Part shown: piece after piece, positions 7,720 through 17,087 of the stretch
How positions within the stretch are numbered: position 1 is the first letter of the stretch
Layout: each line of letters opens with the position of its first letter
From: Paenibacillus amylolyticus
Lineage (GTDB): Bacteria > Bacillota > Bacilli > Paenibacillales > Paenibacillaceae
Length of the DNA: 64,000 nt
NCBI RefSeq assembly: GCF_003719335.1
Contig: NZ_RIAS01000005.1
Location: forward strand, 186,001 to 250,000
Direction: 5' to 3'
Made by a program: the position numbers and the translations under genes
The notes under the pieces: model-generated
What the model saw: the letters and a program-made list of their open reading frames with translations, nothing else
The model's database searches: none
Told to the model about the DNA's origin: nothing

Positions 7720-10527
7720 ATGGCATCCAACAATACAGGAACGAACCAACAAGTGAAGCATCATGAGAACAAGCACAAGCTGGAAGGGCTCAGCGAGAAA
7801 ATATTTCTGGATCGGTACGCATGGAAAGACGCCGATTCAAATCATGCAAAAGTCGGCGATGTCGTACTTGTATTAACAAAGGATGATCCCAAGTTTCCGG
7901 TGAAGGAAGTCGGCGAGATTGTTGAACGACAGGGACAACAGGTTAAAGTACGGACACGTAGCGATATCATCATAGAGACCAATGTAGAGAAATTGACACT
8001 GACGATAGAGAAAACGCCGGAAGAGATGTGGGATCGTCTTGCCCAAGCGATGGCATCTGTTGAATCGACACCTGAACAACAGGCTGTTTGGGAGATGAAG
8101 TTTCGCTCGGTGCTGGATGACTGGAAACTGGTTCCCGGTGGCCGCATTGCTGCTGGTGCTGGGGCCAGTGATGAGTTGACGCTGTTTAACTGTTATGTCA
8201 TTCCTTCTCCGCAAGACAGCCGGGCCGGCATCATGAAGACGTTGACCGAAATGACCGAAATTATGGCTCGCGGCGGTGGCGTGGGCATCAATCTGTCTTC
8301 CCTTCGTCCGCGGCGTGCGGTGGTGAAAGGTGTGAACGGCTCGTCCAGCGGGTCGGTATCCTGGGGCGGTTTGTTCAGTTATACGACGGGGCTTATCGAA
8401 CAAGGCGGCAGCCGACGTGGCGCGCTGATGCTAATGATGAATGATTGGCATCCGGATGTGCTGGATTTTATTACGGTTAAACAAACGATGGGGCAGGTGA
8501 CTAATGCCAATCTGTCCGTTTGCGTGAGCAATGCATTCATGGAGGCTGTTAAGCAGGACGGTGATTGGGAGCTTGTTTTTCCCGATACCAGTGACCCGGA
8601 CTATGATACGCAGTGGGATGGTGATCTGACCAAATGGAAAGGGGCAGGCCATAACGTTATTCCATATCGTACCGTCAAAGCACGTGATATATGGCATACG
8701 ATTATTGAATCTGCTTGGAAATCAGCCGAACCTGGTGTGGTTTTTATGGAGTACTACAACCAGATGTCGAACAGCTGGTATTTTAATCCGATTATCTGTA
8801 CAAATCCTTGCGGGGAACAGGGCCTTCCAGGCTGGGGAGTATGTAACTTGTCGGCGATCAATCTATCCAAATTTTATGATGAAACAAACGACGATGTGGC
8901 ATGGGAAGAGCTGGCGAAAACGACGCGAATTTCAGCAAGATTTCTGGACAATGTGATTGATGCGACGCCGTATCATTTTGAAGAAAATCGATTAAACCAG
9001 CAGCGTGAACGCCGGGTGGGGCTGGGCACAATGGGACTTGCTGAACTGATGATCAAGTTACGTATCCGATATGGCAGTCTGGAATCGCTCGATTTTCTCG
9101 ATAAACTGTATGGATTTGTGGCAAAGGAAGCCTATCTGGCTTCAGCGGAGATTGCCGCGGAGAAAGGTGCGTTCCCGGCGTTTGAGGTAGAACCCTACTT
9201 ACAGAGTGGATTTATGAGACAGATGACGGCAACGTACCCGGAGGTTGGAGAGGCGATCCGTGAAAAAGGAATTCGTAACGTGACGCTGATTACTCAGGCG
9301 CCTACGGGAAGTACCGGAACGATGGTGGGCACATCGACTGGCATTGAGCCCTATTTTGCTTTTAAGTATTTTCGCCAGAGTCGTCTTGGGTATGATGAAC
9401 AATTTGTGCCGATTGCGGAAGAGTGGCTGGAGCAACATCCTGGTGAATCCTTACCGGATTATTATGTGACGGCGATGGATCTTTCGGCCGAAAATCATAT
9501 TCGCGTGCAAGCTGCCATTCAGAAGTGGGTGGACAGTTCGATCTCGAAAACGGCAAATTGTCCTTCTGATTTTACCGTACAGGACACGGCAGAACTGTAT
9601 GAGTTAGCTTTTGATCTCGGTTGTAAAGGAGTAACGATTTATCGGGACGGCAGCAGAGATGTTCAAGTACTTTCTACTTCGAAGAAAAAAGACACCTCGG
9701 CTAATGAGGAGCAGAATGCGGAAGCCTTTGAGCAAAAACAAGCGGTGCTGCCTGATGATACAACAAGTCAGATTGGTGCGGATAAAGAGGAATTTAACAG
9801 CCCGTTGGCTGAGTCCGTTTCGGTAGCAATTTCGGCGTATGCAGAGCGGGAGACCAGCTTGCCAGCCTTGGGGAAACAGATAACGGATGTGGTGGATAAA
9901 CAGTATAAACGCCGCCCGCAAGTATTGCGCGGGGCAACGTATAAAATCAATACGCCGTTCGGCATGGCTTATATTACGATTAATGATCTGGATGGAACAC
10001 CCGGCGAAATATTCCTCAATGTGGGCAAGGCAGGTTCGGATGTATTTGCGATGGCTGAGGCACTGGGACGGGTATGCTCTCTATTCCTGCGATATGGCGA
10101 TCATGGCCATAAGGTGGAGTTGCTTATCAAACATCTGAAAGGCATCGGAGGTTCAGGGGCTATTGGTTTTGGAGCTAACCGTGTGGAATCCATTGCGGAT
10201 GCCGTCGCGAAAGCGCTGGAAAGCCATGTTCAGATGAATGAGCACGTGAATGAGGTTGATACGCTTGAAGCACAGAGTGAAAAGAAGAATGAGGGCATTG
10301 GAGTGAAGAAGTCGAACAGTGCTAACAGTCAGAACAGCACCAACAATACAAAGGGAGCTCTGCTGAACACGCAGGCACCGACCCCGAATCCGAATGACGC
10401 GGGAGGCGATGGGCAAAAGACTTTTATCCAATCTATCGACTTATGTCCCTCATGCGGCTCGGCGTCACTGATTAATGTTGAAGGTTGCAAAACATGCAGT
10501 AACTGCGGATACAGCAGGTGTAATTAA
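7720..10527 (+). CDS. nrdJ: Class II (adenosylcobalamin-dependent) ribonucleotide reductase
   Basis: 935-residue enzyme that reduces ribonucleotides to deoxyribonucleotides using a 5'-deoxyadenosyl radical from B12, so it works with or without oxygen. Diagnostic stretches are TLFNCYVIPSPQDSR near residue 155 (first redox Cys), ICTNPCGEQGLPGWGVCNLS near 360 (active-site Cys and Glu) and TQAPTGSTGTMVGTSTGIEP near 525. The C-terminus holds a Cys cluster, CPSCGSASLINVEGCKTCSNCGYSRC, which supplies the Zn ribbon/redox tail of NrdJ. A low-complexity Asn/Ser-rich linker precedes it. The start is the ATG at 7720; GGGGAGG at 7701-7707 is 12 bases away, a rather long spacing. An upstream ATG at 7690 has no site. 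Regulation by NrdR is suggested by the two boxes upstream. Confidence 0.93.
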   Translation: MASNNTGTNQQVKHHENKHKLEGLSEKIFLDRYAWKDADSNHAKVGDVVLVLTKDDPKFPVKEVGEIVERQGQQVKVRTRSDIIIETNVEKLTLTIEKTPEEMWDRLAQAMASVESTPEQQAVWEMKFRSVLDDWKLVPGGRIAAGAGASDELTLFNCYVIPSPQDSRAGIMKTLTEMTEIMARGGGVGINLSSLRPRRAVVKGVNGSSSGSVSWGGLFSYTTGLIEQGGSRRGALMLMMNDWHPDVLDFITVKQTMGQVTNANLSVCVSNAFMEAVKQDGDWELVFPDTSDPDYDTQWDGDLTKWKGAGHNVIPYRTVKARDIWHTIIESAWKSAEPGVVFMEYYNQMSNSWYFNPIICTNPCGEQGLPGWGVCNLSAINLSKFYDETNDDVAWEELAKTTRISARFLDNVIDATPYHFEENRLNQQRERRVGLGTMGLAELMIKLRIRYGSLESLDFLDKLYGFVAKEAYLASAEIAAEKGAFPAFEVEPYLQSGFMRQMTATYPEVGEAIREKGIRNVTLITQAPTGSTGTMVGTSTGIEPYFAFKYFRQSRLGYDEQFVPIAEEWLEQHPGESLPDYYVTAMDLSAENHIRVQAAIQKWVDSSISKTANCPSDFTVQDTAELYELAFDLGCKGVTIYRDGSRDVQVLSTSKKKDTSANEEQNAEAFEQKQAVLPDDTTSQIGADKEEFNSPLAESVSVAISAYAERETSLPALGKQITDVVDKQYKRRPQVLRGATYKINTPFGMAYITINDLDGTPGEIFLNVGKAGSDVFAMAEALGRVCSLFLRYGDHGHKVELLIKHLKGIGGSGAIGFGANRVESIADAVAKALESHVQMNEHVNEVDTLEAQSEKKNEGIGVKKSNSANSQNSTNNTKGALLNTQAPTPNPNDAGGDGQKTFIQSIDLCPSCGSASLINVEGCKTCSNCGYSRCN

Positions 10528-10610
10528 GCTATTCCAGAACAAATCTGGAATAGAGTATTGATCCAATGAACCTCAATAGGAATGTTTTTTCTACTGAAAC
10601 AAATTTACAG

Positions 10611-10645
10611 AACGAAGTGCTGACTTACCGGCACTTCGTTTTTTT
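10611..10645 (+). terminator. Rho-independent terminator of nrdJ
   Basis: AACGAAGTGC pairs perfectly with GCACTTCGTT (10631-10640) and is followed by seven T. A weaker hairpin (ATTCCAG...CTGGAAT) lies directly after the stop codon. Confidence 0.88.
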
Positions 10646-10950
10646 GTGTGGACGCAAGTAATCCATTGAAGTGGTGGCCCAGCGCTAACGATCCCAGAAG
10701 ACACTATTTAGACTAATTTGTACTCGCTAGACTTCAATTGAACTGCCTAACCCCCGATGGGTTTCATTAGTCATCGGTGTGTATCGAATCTAGTTTCAAC
10801 TGAATTATTTAATCATTAGAAATCCCTTTAATCTTAAATATGTTAAAATAAGGACGTTGCGCTGACAAATCCGGTTAAACGCAGCACATATTCTGTTCAA
10901 GTTCTTGTTCATCAACAGATCCTAAACGAAGAAAGGAGGCAGCAACTATC
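10646..10950. other. Non-coding stretch before the membrane peptide gene
   Basis: About 300 bases with no convincing gene. It holds a hairpin (CCGATG...CATCGG near 10758-10781), two related AT-rich motifs (CTAGACTTCAATTGAACT near 10727 and CTAGTTTCAACTGAATTA near 10790), and a likely -10 (TTAAAAT near 10843) for the genes that follow. Confidence 0.45.
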
Positions 10951-11130
10951 ATGAATAAACATTGGAAAAAGTACTTGTTTTTGTTTGCTGTGATCGTGCC
11001 GATCTCAATAGTTAACATTTTTACGCTCCCATATCACCATCGTTATATTGCAGTAGCTATATTTCCAGCGCTATTCTGGGTACTCTACTATTCATGGATC
11101 GTGTTAGAAAGAAAACGGGATCGTCAGTGA
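10951..11130 (+). CDS. Small membrane protein, 59 residues
   Basis: A short gene with an excellent ribosome site (AAAGGAGG at 10932-10939, 11 bases before the ATG). The protein begins MNKHWKKYLFLFAVIVPIS, has two hydrophobic segments (about residues 7-25 and 32-50) separated by a short His-containing loop, and ends in a charged tail LERKRDRQ. This is the layout of a two-pass membrane peptide. It lies 59 bases ahead of an ABC ATPase and permease pair and probably heads that operon. I do not recognise a family. It could be a transporter accessory subunit or an immunity/self-protection peptide, which is inference only. Confidence 0.7.
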   Translation: MNKHWKKYLFLFAVIVPISIVNIFTLPYHHRYIAVAIFPALFWVLYYSWIVLERKRDRQ

Positions 11131-11189
11131 GATTAAGCTGCTACGATGGTCGAGTAGATTTTGAAGTGAAAGAGTGAGGCGGTGAGAAA

Positions 11190-12047
11190 GTGACAATGAA
11201 GGTATTGTTAACATTAAACGAAGCTTCTAAGAAATATGAGGGGCGAGAAATTTTAACAGACGTTTCGCTTACAATTAGTCAAGGAGATTGCATTATTATA
11301 AGAGGAAACAATGGTTCTGGGAAAAGTACGATGCTCCGAATGGTGAGTGGATTAATTCCATTAACGTCGGGTCAAAGACTACTTGAGCATACGAATCTAG
11401 TGATTGGATATACCCCTGATCGATTATCTAAACTAAGGATGACTTCAACGGAGTATTTGACACACATGGGGAGAATATCAGGTATGACCAGGAAAGAATT
11501 GAAAGAACGTATCAGGGAGCTGCATGATTTGTTTTGTCTTGAACAAAGTGATCAATTGAAGATGAGTCATTTCTCAAAAGGAATGCTGCAAAAGACAAAT
11601 GTAATGCAGGCTATGATTAAAACGCCGGATCTCCTGGTACTAGATGAACCTTTCTCAGGGTTGGATAAAGAATCAACGGGGCATTTGCTTCATTCTCTGA
11701 AGAAGATTAAGGATGAAGGTACATCGATTTTGGCAGCCGTGCACGATCCATTATTAGCAAGTCAATTGGAAAGCAACACGTACTGGATTCATCAAGGAAG
11801 ACTAAGTAAAGAGAGTATGCATACGTCGTCTGAAAAGAAGGTTGTGTATTTTGAACTGGAAGGCAGTATAGATTTAGACGTTGTTGATTATCTTCTTGAT
11901 TTTTATCCCGATATTACATATAAAAGAAGCCAAATTGGTTATATGCTCATCACTTTTATGTATAAAGATTATAGTAGCTTTTTACCCGAATTTATAAATA
12001 AAGGCGGAGAGATTGTTAGCTTAACCAGAAAGGAGCTAGGCTCATGA
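11190..12047 (+). CDS. ABC transporter ATP-binding protein
   Basis: 285-residue ATPase of the ABC-2/exporter type. Walker A is GNNGSGKST (about residues 38-46), the signature region is SHFSKGMLQK, Walker B is LLVLDEPFSGLD and the H-loop His is in AAVHDP. The signature is SKGML rather than the canonical SGGQQ, as is common in exporters of the DrrA/CcmA/NatA sort. The last 80 residues form an extra domain. The start is GTG at 11190, or ATG two codons later; only a weak GAGGCGGTGAG precedes it. Its stop overlaps the permease ATG by four bases (ATGA), so the two are translationally coupled. It is predicted to power export through the next gene product. Confidence 0.85.
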   Translation: MTMKVLLTLNEASKKYEGREILTDVSLTISQGDCIIIRGNNGSGKSTMLRMVSGLIPLTSGQRLLEHTNLVIGYTPDRLSKLRMTSTEYLTHMGRISGMTRKELKERIRELHDLFCLEQSDQLKMSHFSKGMLQKTNVMQAMIKTPDLLVLDEPFSGLDKESTGHLLHSLKKIKDEGTSILAAVHDPLLASQLESNTYWIHQGRLSKESMHTSSEKKVVYFELEGSIDLDVVDYLLDFYPDITYKRSQIGYMLITFMYKDYSSFLPEFINKGGEIVSLTRKELGS

Positions 12048-12760
12048 TCTCATTACTGTCATATTTACATACCTGTTTCATGCGTTCTTATCGTTATGGT
12101 CCAGCTACTTTTGTATTTTTTATGGGGATCATTTTCGTATATAGTGTCGTTCCGAATCCAGTAATGGCTAGTTATGCATTTTCAACAACATTTATTTTTA
12201 TTATTTCTGCTGTCATTTGTTATACGTTGATTGATATGGAAACGACAAATCAGGAATCGGTGACGGTATTGCATAGTGGCAGTTTAGTAAAACTTTATGT
12301 TGCGAAATTGTTGTATTGCTGGATTTTTACCATTCCACTAGCTCTGTATGCCGTTTCTTTCCCAGCCATTTTTCAAAAGTTTGATCGAAATCCGAGTATT
12401 GAAGAGCTAGGCATGGCCCTGATCTATCATATGGTTTCATCTTGGCTGGGAGTCGCTTTAGCCTGTTGGTTTAGTTCTAAGTTTATTCGTTCCCGCGTGA
12501 TGTCTTTTTTAATGCTGAGTGTGCTCATTGTTATTACACTTTCTGTACAAGGTATAGAAAATGTATTGCCAGACGGATTTAAACCCATGATTTTTCTGTT
12601 GCCGCCTCTAGGTAGTACTATAGATGTGTTAGTTCATTATGATGCTCAAAATCTACTCCAGAAGCTATGGGTAACAATGATATCCCTCGTATATGGTGCG
12701 GTTACAACAGGATTATTTGTTTTAATGATTCATAGACGCAAGCTGGATTCCATGCATTGA
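12044..12760 (+). CDS. ABC-2-like transporter permease
   Basis: 238-residue protein with about six hydrophobic segments (near residues 20-40, 42-65, 90-110, 130-150, 160-175, 210-230). It lies immediately after, and overlaps, the ATPase gene, so it is the membrane partner of that exporter. AAGGAG at 12030-12035 precedes the start. Sequence alone does not tell the cargo. Together with the 59-residue membrane peptide upstream this looks like a self-contained three-gene export or immunity unit. Confidence 0.78.
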   Translation: MISLLSYLHTCFMRSYRYGPATFVFFMGIIFVYSVVPNPVMASYAFSTTFIFIISAVICYTLIDMETTNQESVTVLHSGSLVKLYVAKLLYCWIFTIPLALYAVSFPAIFQKFDRNPSIEELGMALIYHMVSSWLGVALACWFSSKFIRSRVMSFLMLSVLIVITLSVQGIENVLPDGFKPMIFLLPPLGSTIDVLVHYDAQNLLQKLWVTMISLVYGAVTTGLFVLMIHRRKLDSMH

Positions 12761-12852
12761 TACTCCCGTTCCACCTCTAGAGTCCTAGGAAGGAAGAAGC
12801 AATTATAAGCAAAACTTTCAATCCACTCTGAGATCGGTTTATAATGGATAGT

Positions 12853-12880
12853 GGCTGCTGAGCAAGTCGGCAGCCTTTTT
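12853..12880 (+). terminator. Terminator of the small ABC operon
   Basis: GGCTGC pairs with GCAGCC around AAGTC-containing loop bases, followed by TTTTT. Confidence 0.65.
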
Positions 12881-13255
12881 CTATTGAACAAGCTCAGGTA
12901 ATTATGTCCAGTCGATGAAAAGCACTATATTAAACGTTGAATATAGAGTATGATTTTACAGCTGATTATGCTGGCAGAAAAGGTTACATCGCTTAAATGG
13001 GTTTGTAACTATTCTTGTAAATTATGAAGTTGTTCTCAGGCGTATAATGCTAAACGTGATCGTGAATGCACGAGAAAATATATAAGTCTGATTGACAATC
13101 AATACAACTAAATCTATAGGCAAATCGTCTTCTTTATGTTGTAAATGAAAGATGGAAGGTGCAATACGTATGTTAATAACAACCAGAATGACCCAGTGCA
13201 ACAGAATGCCCCGATCTCGATGGATGTGGACTCGCAGTAACAAGGGGGGGCGCGC
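12881..13255. other. Intergenic region before the acyltransferase
   Basis: About 375 AT-rich bases with no supported gene. A 31-codon open frame (13145-13240) without a ribosome site ends just before the acyltransferase start; I do not call it. A run of G (13243-13250) supplies the next gene's ribosome site. Confidence 0.4.
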
Positions 13256-15343
13256 ATGTCACAATCAGTGAAAAAAAAGAGGCATATGAACGGACTGGAT
13301 GGCTTACGAGCCATCGCGGTATTTGGTGTAATTGCTTATCATTTAAATTTGGATTTCATTCCGGGCGGACTGCTCGGTGTAGGTATATTTTTTGTTTTGT
13401 CAGGCTATCTGATTACCGATATTTTGTTATCCCAGTGGCGGGAACATGGGCGCATTGCGCTTCGAGATTTCTGGGCAAGGCGGTTTAGGCGATTATTGCC
13501 TGGCATGCTAACCATGACAGCGGTTGTGATGCTCTGGCTGTTATGCACAGACTCGTCCCGGCTTGCTTCACTCAAAGGGGATATCTTATCCGGAGTAACG
13601 TACATAAGTAATTGGTGGTATATCTTTCACCATGTTTCGTATTTTGAAAGTTTCGGTCCGCCATCACCTTTTGGACATTTCTGGTCACTGGCTGTTGAGG
13701 AGCAGTTTTATCTGCTCTGGCCGCTTCTGTTAATTGCAGGGATCGTGTTGTTCAAAAGAAAAGGATGGCTGGTCGTCTCCATTGTTGTTGCAGCTGAACT
13801 TTCAGCTGGCGCCATGGCCATCATGTATAACCCGGATTTGGACCCAAGCCGTGTATATTATGGAACAGATACCCGTGCATTTGCCCTGCTTGCCGGGGCA
13901 GCGTTAGCTGTAGTCTGGCCAAGCCGGAAGCTGTCCGGCACACTGCCTGCGATGAATCGGCTTGTATTGGACGCATCGGGAGTTGCTGCCCTAGCGGTGC
14001 TGATCTATATGATGCTGAATACGAGCGAATACGACTCGTTCCTGTATCAGGGAGGCATGGTGATACAAGCGATTGCCGCGACCTTACTAGTGGCTGTGCT
14101 TGCCCATCCTTCGTCTTTGCTGGGACGGATCATTGGGGCAAAACCATTGCGCTGGATCGGTGAGCGTTCGTATGGAATGTATTTGTGGCATTATCCGATC
14201 ATTGTTCTGACCAGTCCTGTTGTAGATACGGGCGGTGCACATCCTGTACGTATGTTGCTGCAAGTCATTGCAACGGTCGTACTTGCATCGATGTCGCTAA
14301 AATATATTGAAAACCCGATTCGCTATAACGGATTTCGTGATTCCTTGTCGAAACTATGGGGAAGAGGCCGCACATCCATCGTTCCCCGTCAGGTGTGGTG
14401 GAAACGAACAGGCCTGCTGATGACGCTGCTGTTATTATGTTATGCCGTGTCACAGATGGTGCTGCCTGTGGCCGCCAATTCAGATTCGCATTCGGTATCC
14501 ATTTCTACCGTATTTAACGGCGAGAAGTCGGCTGAAGAAAAGGGTCAGGATGTTGTCCCCGTTACAACCAAACCTTCGGAGTCCGGGCAAAAGAATCCAT
14601 CTGTTCAGCCAGGCACGGAGTCAGCGTCAGACGGGAAAACGGATGGGAGTCACAAGCCTGGAGCGGCATCTGCGGAAGGGTCTAAATCGGGCAAGCCGGA
14701 CAATTCGTCCAGTGATAGCGGGGATGAGGACAACTCGCTCGACAATAATGCTGCTTCCAATTCATCGGATTCAAGCAACAAAGAAACCGATCCATCGGGT
14801 TCGACACCCGCTGAAGGTACAACCGATGCAACGGATTCAGGAGCAACAGATAAACCTACGGCACCAGTCACCAAGAATGGGAAAATCCAATATACCATTA
14901 TCGGAGATTCCGTTATTCTGGATGCCAAGCCTTATCTGGAAGAGAATATTTCTGGTGTATATGTAGATGGTCATGTCGGTCGTCAGATGTGGCAGGCCGG
15001 AGATGTACTGAGAGATCTGAAGCGTAACAAGCAAATGGGCAATCAGGTTGTGCTGGAACTTGGAACGAACGGTTCCTTTAATTCCAAAAATTTAAAGGCT
15101 GTGCTTGACGGCTTGAAGGATAAAAGCCGGGTGTACCTTGTCACTGTACGTGTGCCGCGTCCTTGGGAACGAACGGTGAACAAGGCTCTGACGGATGCAT
15201 CCTCCAGTTACAGTAATGTTTCTCTTATTGATTGGAATCAAGCAAGTGAAGGGCATGACGAATATTTTGAAAAAGATGGAGTGCATTTGACCGCCGAAGG
15301 TTCTGAAGCTTTTGCAGCATTGGTGAAAAACAGTCTTCAATAA
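13256..15343 (+). CDS. Membrane O-acyltransferase with extracellular SGNH domain (OatA-like)
   Basis: 695-residue two-domain protein. Residues 1-400 are an acyltransferase-3 domain with about ten membrane segments, opening with the diagnostic GLDGLRAIAVFGVIAYH. A Ser/Asp/Gly-rich linker (about 410-540) leads to an SGNH-hydrolase domain: IIGDSV near 548 (Ser nucleophile), LELGTNGSF near 600, and DGVHLTAEG near 675 (Asp/His). In OatA this design moves acetyl groups across the membrane onto muramic acid or teichoic acid, giving lysozyme resistance; the exact acceptor here is unknown. The start ATG has GGGGGGG about six bases upstream. It stands alone, with its own terminator. Confidence 0.88.
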   Translation: MSQSVKKKRHMNGLDGLRAIAVFGVIAYHLNLDFIPGGLLGVGIFFVLSGYLITDILLSQWREHGRIALRDFWARRFRRLLPGMLTMTAVVMLWLLCTDSSRLASLKGDILSGVTYISNWWYIFHHVSYFESFGPPSPFGHFWSLAVEEQFYLLWPLLLIAGIVLFKRKGWLVVSIVVAAELSAGAMAIMYNPDLDPSRVYYGTDTRAFALLAGAALAVVWPSRKLSGTLPAMNRLVLDASGVAALAVLIYMMLNTSEYDSFLYQGGMVIQAIAATLLVAVLAHPSSLLGRIIGAKPLRWIGERSYGMYLWHYPIIVLTSPVVDTGGAHPVRMLLQVIATVVLASMSLKYIENPIRYNGFRDSLSKLWGRGRTSIVPRQVWWKRTGLLMTLLLLCYAVSQMVLPVAANSDSHSVSISTVFNGEKSAEEKGQDVVPVTTKPSESGQKNPSVQPGTESASDGKTDGSHKPGAASAEGSKSGKPDNSSSDSGDEDNSLDNNAASNSSDSSNKETDPSGSTPAEGTTDATDSGATDKPTAPVTKNGKIQYTIIGDSVILDAKPYLEENISGVYVDGHVGRQMWQAGDVLRDLKRNKQMGNQVVLELGTNGSFNSKNLKAVLDGLKDKSRVYLVTVRVPRPWERTVNKALTDASSSYSNVSLIDWNQASEGHDEYFEKDGVHLTAEGSEAFAALVKNSLQ

Positions 15344-15449
15344 CCGAACGATTAACATGAAGAATCCTCTAATATGAACTCATTCTGGTTATATCTTTGA
15401 ACTATACGATACACGTTCAGCGTATGGAGTGTATATCCACCTTTAAAGT

Positions 15450-15519
15450 CTCTCCCTGTGAGCAATGGGATTGAAGTTATTTTGACTTCAATCCCATTGT
15501 CATGGGGAGGTCTTTTTTT
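15450..15519 (+). terminator. Long terminator hairpin
   Basis: CAATGGGATTGAAGT at 15463-15477 pairs perfectly with its complement at 15485-15499. The pairing extends outward with few mismatches on both sides and ends in eight T. It lies about 110 bases after the acyltransferase stop and ahead of the mannoside cluster. Confidence 0.85.
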
Positions 15520-15582
15520 TGATATGTAAACAGGAAACCGATATTATTCACCCCTGCATCCGTGGATCGTCACCTTACGTTA

Positions 15583-15596
15583 TGATAGCGTTACCA
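15583..15596. promoter_or_regulatory. Candidate CcpA cre site
   Basis: TGATAGCGTTACCA matches the loose cre consensus TGWNANCGNTNNCA at every position. It is 43 bases before the start of the binding-protein gene of the mannoside cluster, so catabolite repression of the cluster by glucose is likely. Confidence 0.6.
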
Positions 15597-15638
15597 TTTA
15601 CAATACAGATATTAAGTGCTCAAGGGGGAGTAGAAACA

Positions 15639-16952
15639 ATGAGGAAAAAATGGTTCTCAGGCATAGTGGCATTAACCTTATTCGCCGTTATTTTGGCAGG
15701 GTGCACAAGCGGTGATTCTTCCGAAGCTGGCAGCGGCAGTGACAAAGTCACCGTGACCATCTGGCATAACTGGACAGGACAAGACGCCAAAGCGGTGGCG
15801 ATGCGCAAAATTATTGAAGATTTCCGAACAGCACATCCAGACATCGAGGTGGTGGATGAAGGTTTGCCTACGGATGGACTTAAAACAAGACTGCGCACGG
15901 TTGCGGCAGCCAACGAGATGCCTGATCTCTTCGTGATGTGGCCGGATGCGATGACCAAGGAGTTCGTCAAAGGAGATCTGCTGCAGCCGATCAACGCAGA
16001 ACTGGATGCGAAGCCGGAATGGAAAGACAATTTTATTCCAAATGCACTGGATGGATATACAGTTGAAGGCAATATTTATTCTGTTCCGATGAATCTGGCG
16101 CCCAGCTCTTTTATTTATTACAACGAGGCACTTTTCAAAGAGAACAACGTAAAGGTTCCTGAAACATGGGCTGAATTGGAACAGGCAGTTGCTTCGTTTA
16201 ACGAAAAAGGGATTATTCCGATGGCTCTCGGTAACAAAACGAACTGGGTTGCCCAGTCTACCATTTTCAGTACGCTGGCTGATCGGGTGACGGGTACAGA
16301 CTGGTTTCTGAAAGCCGTAGCTCAGGATGGTGCAAGTTTCACGGATCCGCAATTTGTTGAAGCGTTGAAGAAAATGCAGGAACTTGGAAACATAAAGGCT
16401 TTTCAGGACGGATTCAACAGTATTGATGAAACCCAGATGATGCAGCTTTATTTCCAAGGGAAAACAGCGATGGTCATGAACGGCGGGTGGGCGCTCGCCA
16501 ACCTCGTTAACAATGCACCGGAAGAAGTGCTGAAAAATACACATATTACAATTTTGCCCCCTGTAGATGGCGGCAAAGGTGAACCAAGAACGACATCAGG
16601 GGTCGTCGGAACGGGGCTCGGTGTTAGTAAAAAGTTAAGCGGTGCTCAAAAAGACGCCGCGATGGAGCTGTTCTACGCACTGGCTGGTCCGGACGGTCAA
16701 AAAGCTACGCTGGATAGCAGTACACTGGTCAGCTACAAGATTGATCTGGATAAGTCCAAAGCTCATCCGTTGTTTGTGGAATTGTACGATCTGATGCAGG
16801 AAGTAAAGATTACGCCGGTATACGATTCCAAGCTGGGATCGGCTACGGTTGAAGTGATTAATAACGGGCTACAGGAGCTGCTGATGGGCGGCAAAGCGGA
16901 AGATATTGCGGGCCGAATTCAAGCAGCACAAGCGAATGCAATGAAACAATAG
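15639..16952 (+). CDS. Extracellular sugar-binding lipoprotein (mannoside cluster)
   Basis: 437-residue family 1 solute-binding protein. The N-terminus is a lipoprotein signal with lipobox LAGC, so Cys21 or thereabouts is lipidated and anchors it outside the membrane. The mature part has typical features: VTVTIWHNWTGQD, LFVMWPDA, SVPMNLAPSSFIYYN and TAMVMNGGWA. It captures an oligosaccharide and hands it to the two permeases downstream. The start is the ATG at 15639 with AAGGGGGAG; an upstream ATG at 15519 would place 40 residues before the signal. A terminator hairpin follows its stop. The beta-mannosidase later in the cluster makes manno-oligosaccharides the likely ligand, which is inference. 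Confidence 0.9.
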   Translation: MRKKWFSGIVALTLFAVILAGCTSGDSSEAGSGSDKVTVTIWHNWTGQDAKAVAMRKIIEDFRTAHPDIEVVDEGLPTDGLKTRLRTVAAANEMPDLFVMWPDAMTKEFVKGDLLQPINAELDAKPEWKDNFIPNALDGYTVEGNIYSVPMNLAPSSFIYYNEALFKENNVKVPETWAELEQAVASFNEKGIIPMALGNKTNWVAQSTIFSTLADRVTGTDWFLKAVAQDGASFTDPQFVEALKKMQELGNIKAFQDGFNSIDETQMMQLYFQGKTAMVMNGGWALANLVNNAPEEVLKNTHITILPPVDGGKGEPRTTSGVVGTGLGVSKKLSGAQKDAAMELFYALAGPDGQKATLDSSTLVSYKIDLDKSKAHPLFVELYDLMQEVKITPVYDSKLGSATVEVINNGLQELLMGGKAEDIAGRIQAAQANAMKQ

Positions 16953-16996
16953 GTTGCTTCCTGCTTCGGGAGGCTGATTAACCTAAGCACAGTTCA

Positions 16997-17035
16997 TTCC
17001 CCTTCCCGGCAGGGGAGGGGTTTTTAATTAAGAGG
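16997..17035 (+). terminator. Internal terminator after the binding-protein gene
   Basis: A GC-rich hairpin (CCCCTTCCC with GGGGAGGGG, loop GGCA) followed by TTTTT. It lies between the binding protein and permease genes, so it probably attenuates, giving more lipoprotein than permease. Confidence 0.8.
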
Positions 17036-17087
17036 AGAAGTCCGATACCGGACAGATTAGAAAGGCAATACAAGGGGAGTGAAGCCA

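Noticed and set aside
9604..9921. Minus-strand frames inside nrdJ
   Set aside because: They are shadows of an unambiguous coding sequence.
13145..13240. 31-codon hydrophilic frame before the acyltransferase
   Set aside because: No ribosome site and no recognisable family.
15678..16544. 288-codon open frame antisense to the binding-protein gene
   Set aside because: Same reason: no start signals, and the opposite strand encodes a clear lipoprotein.
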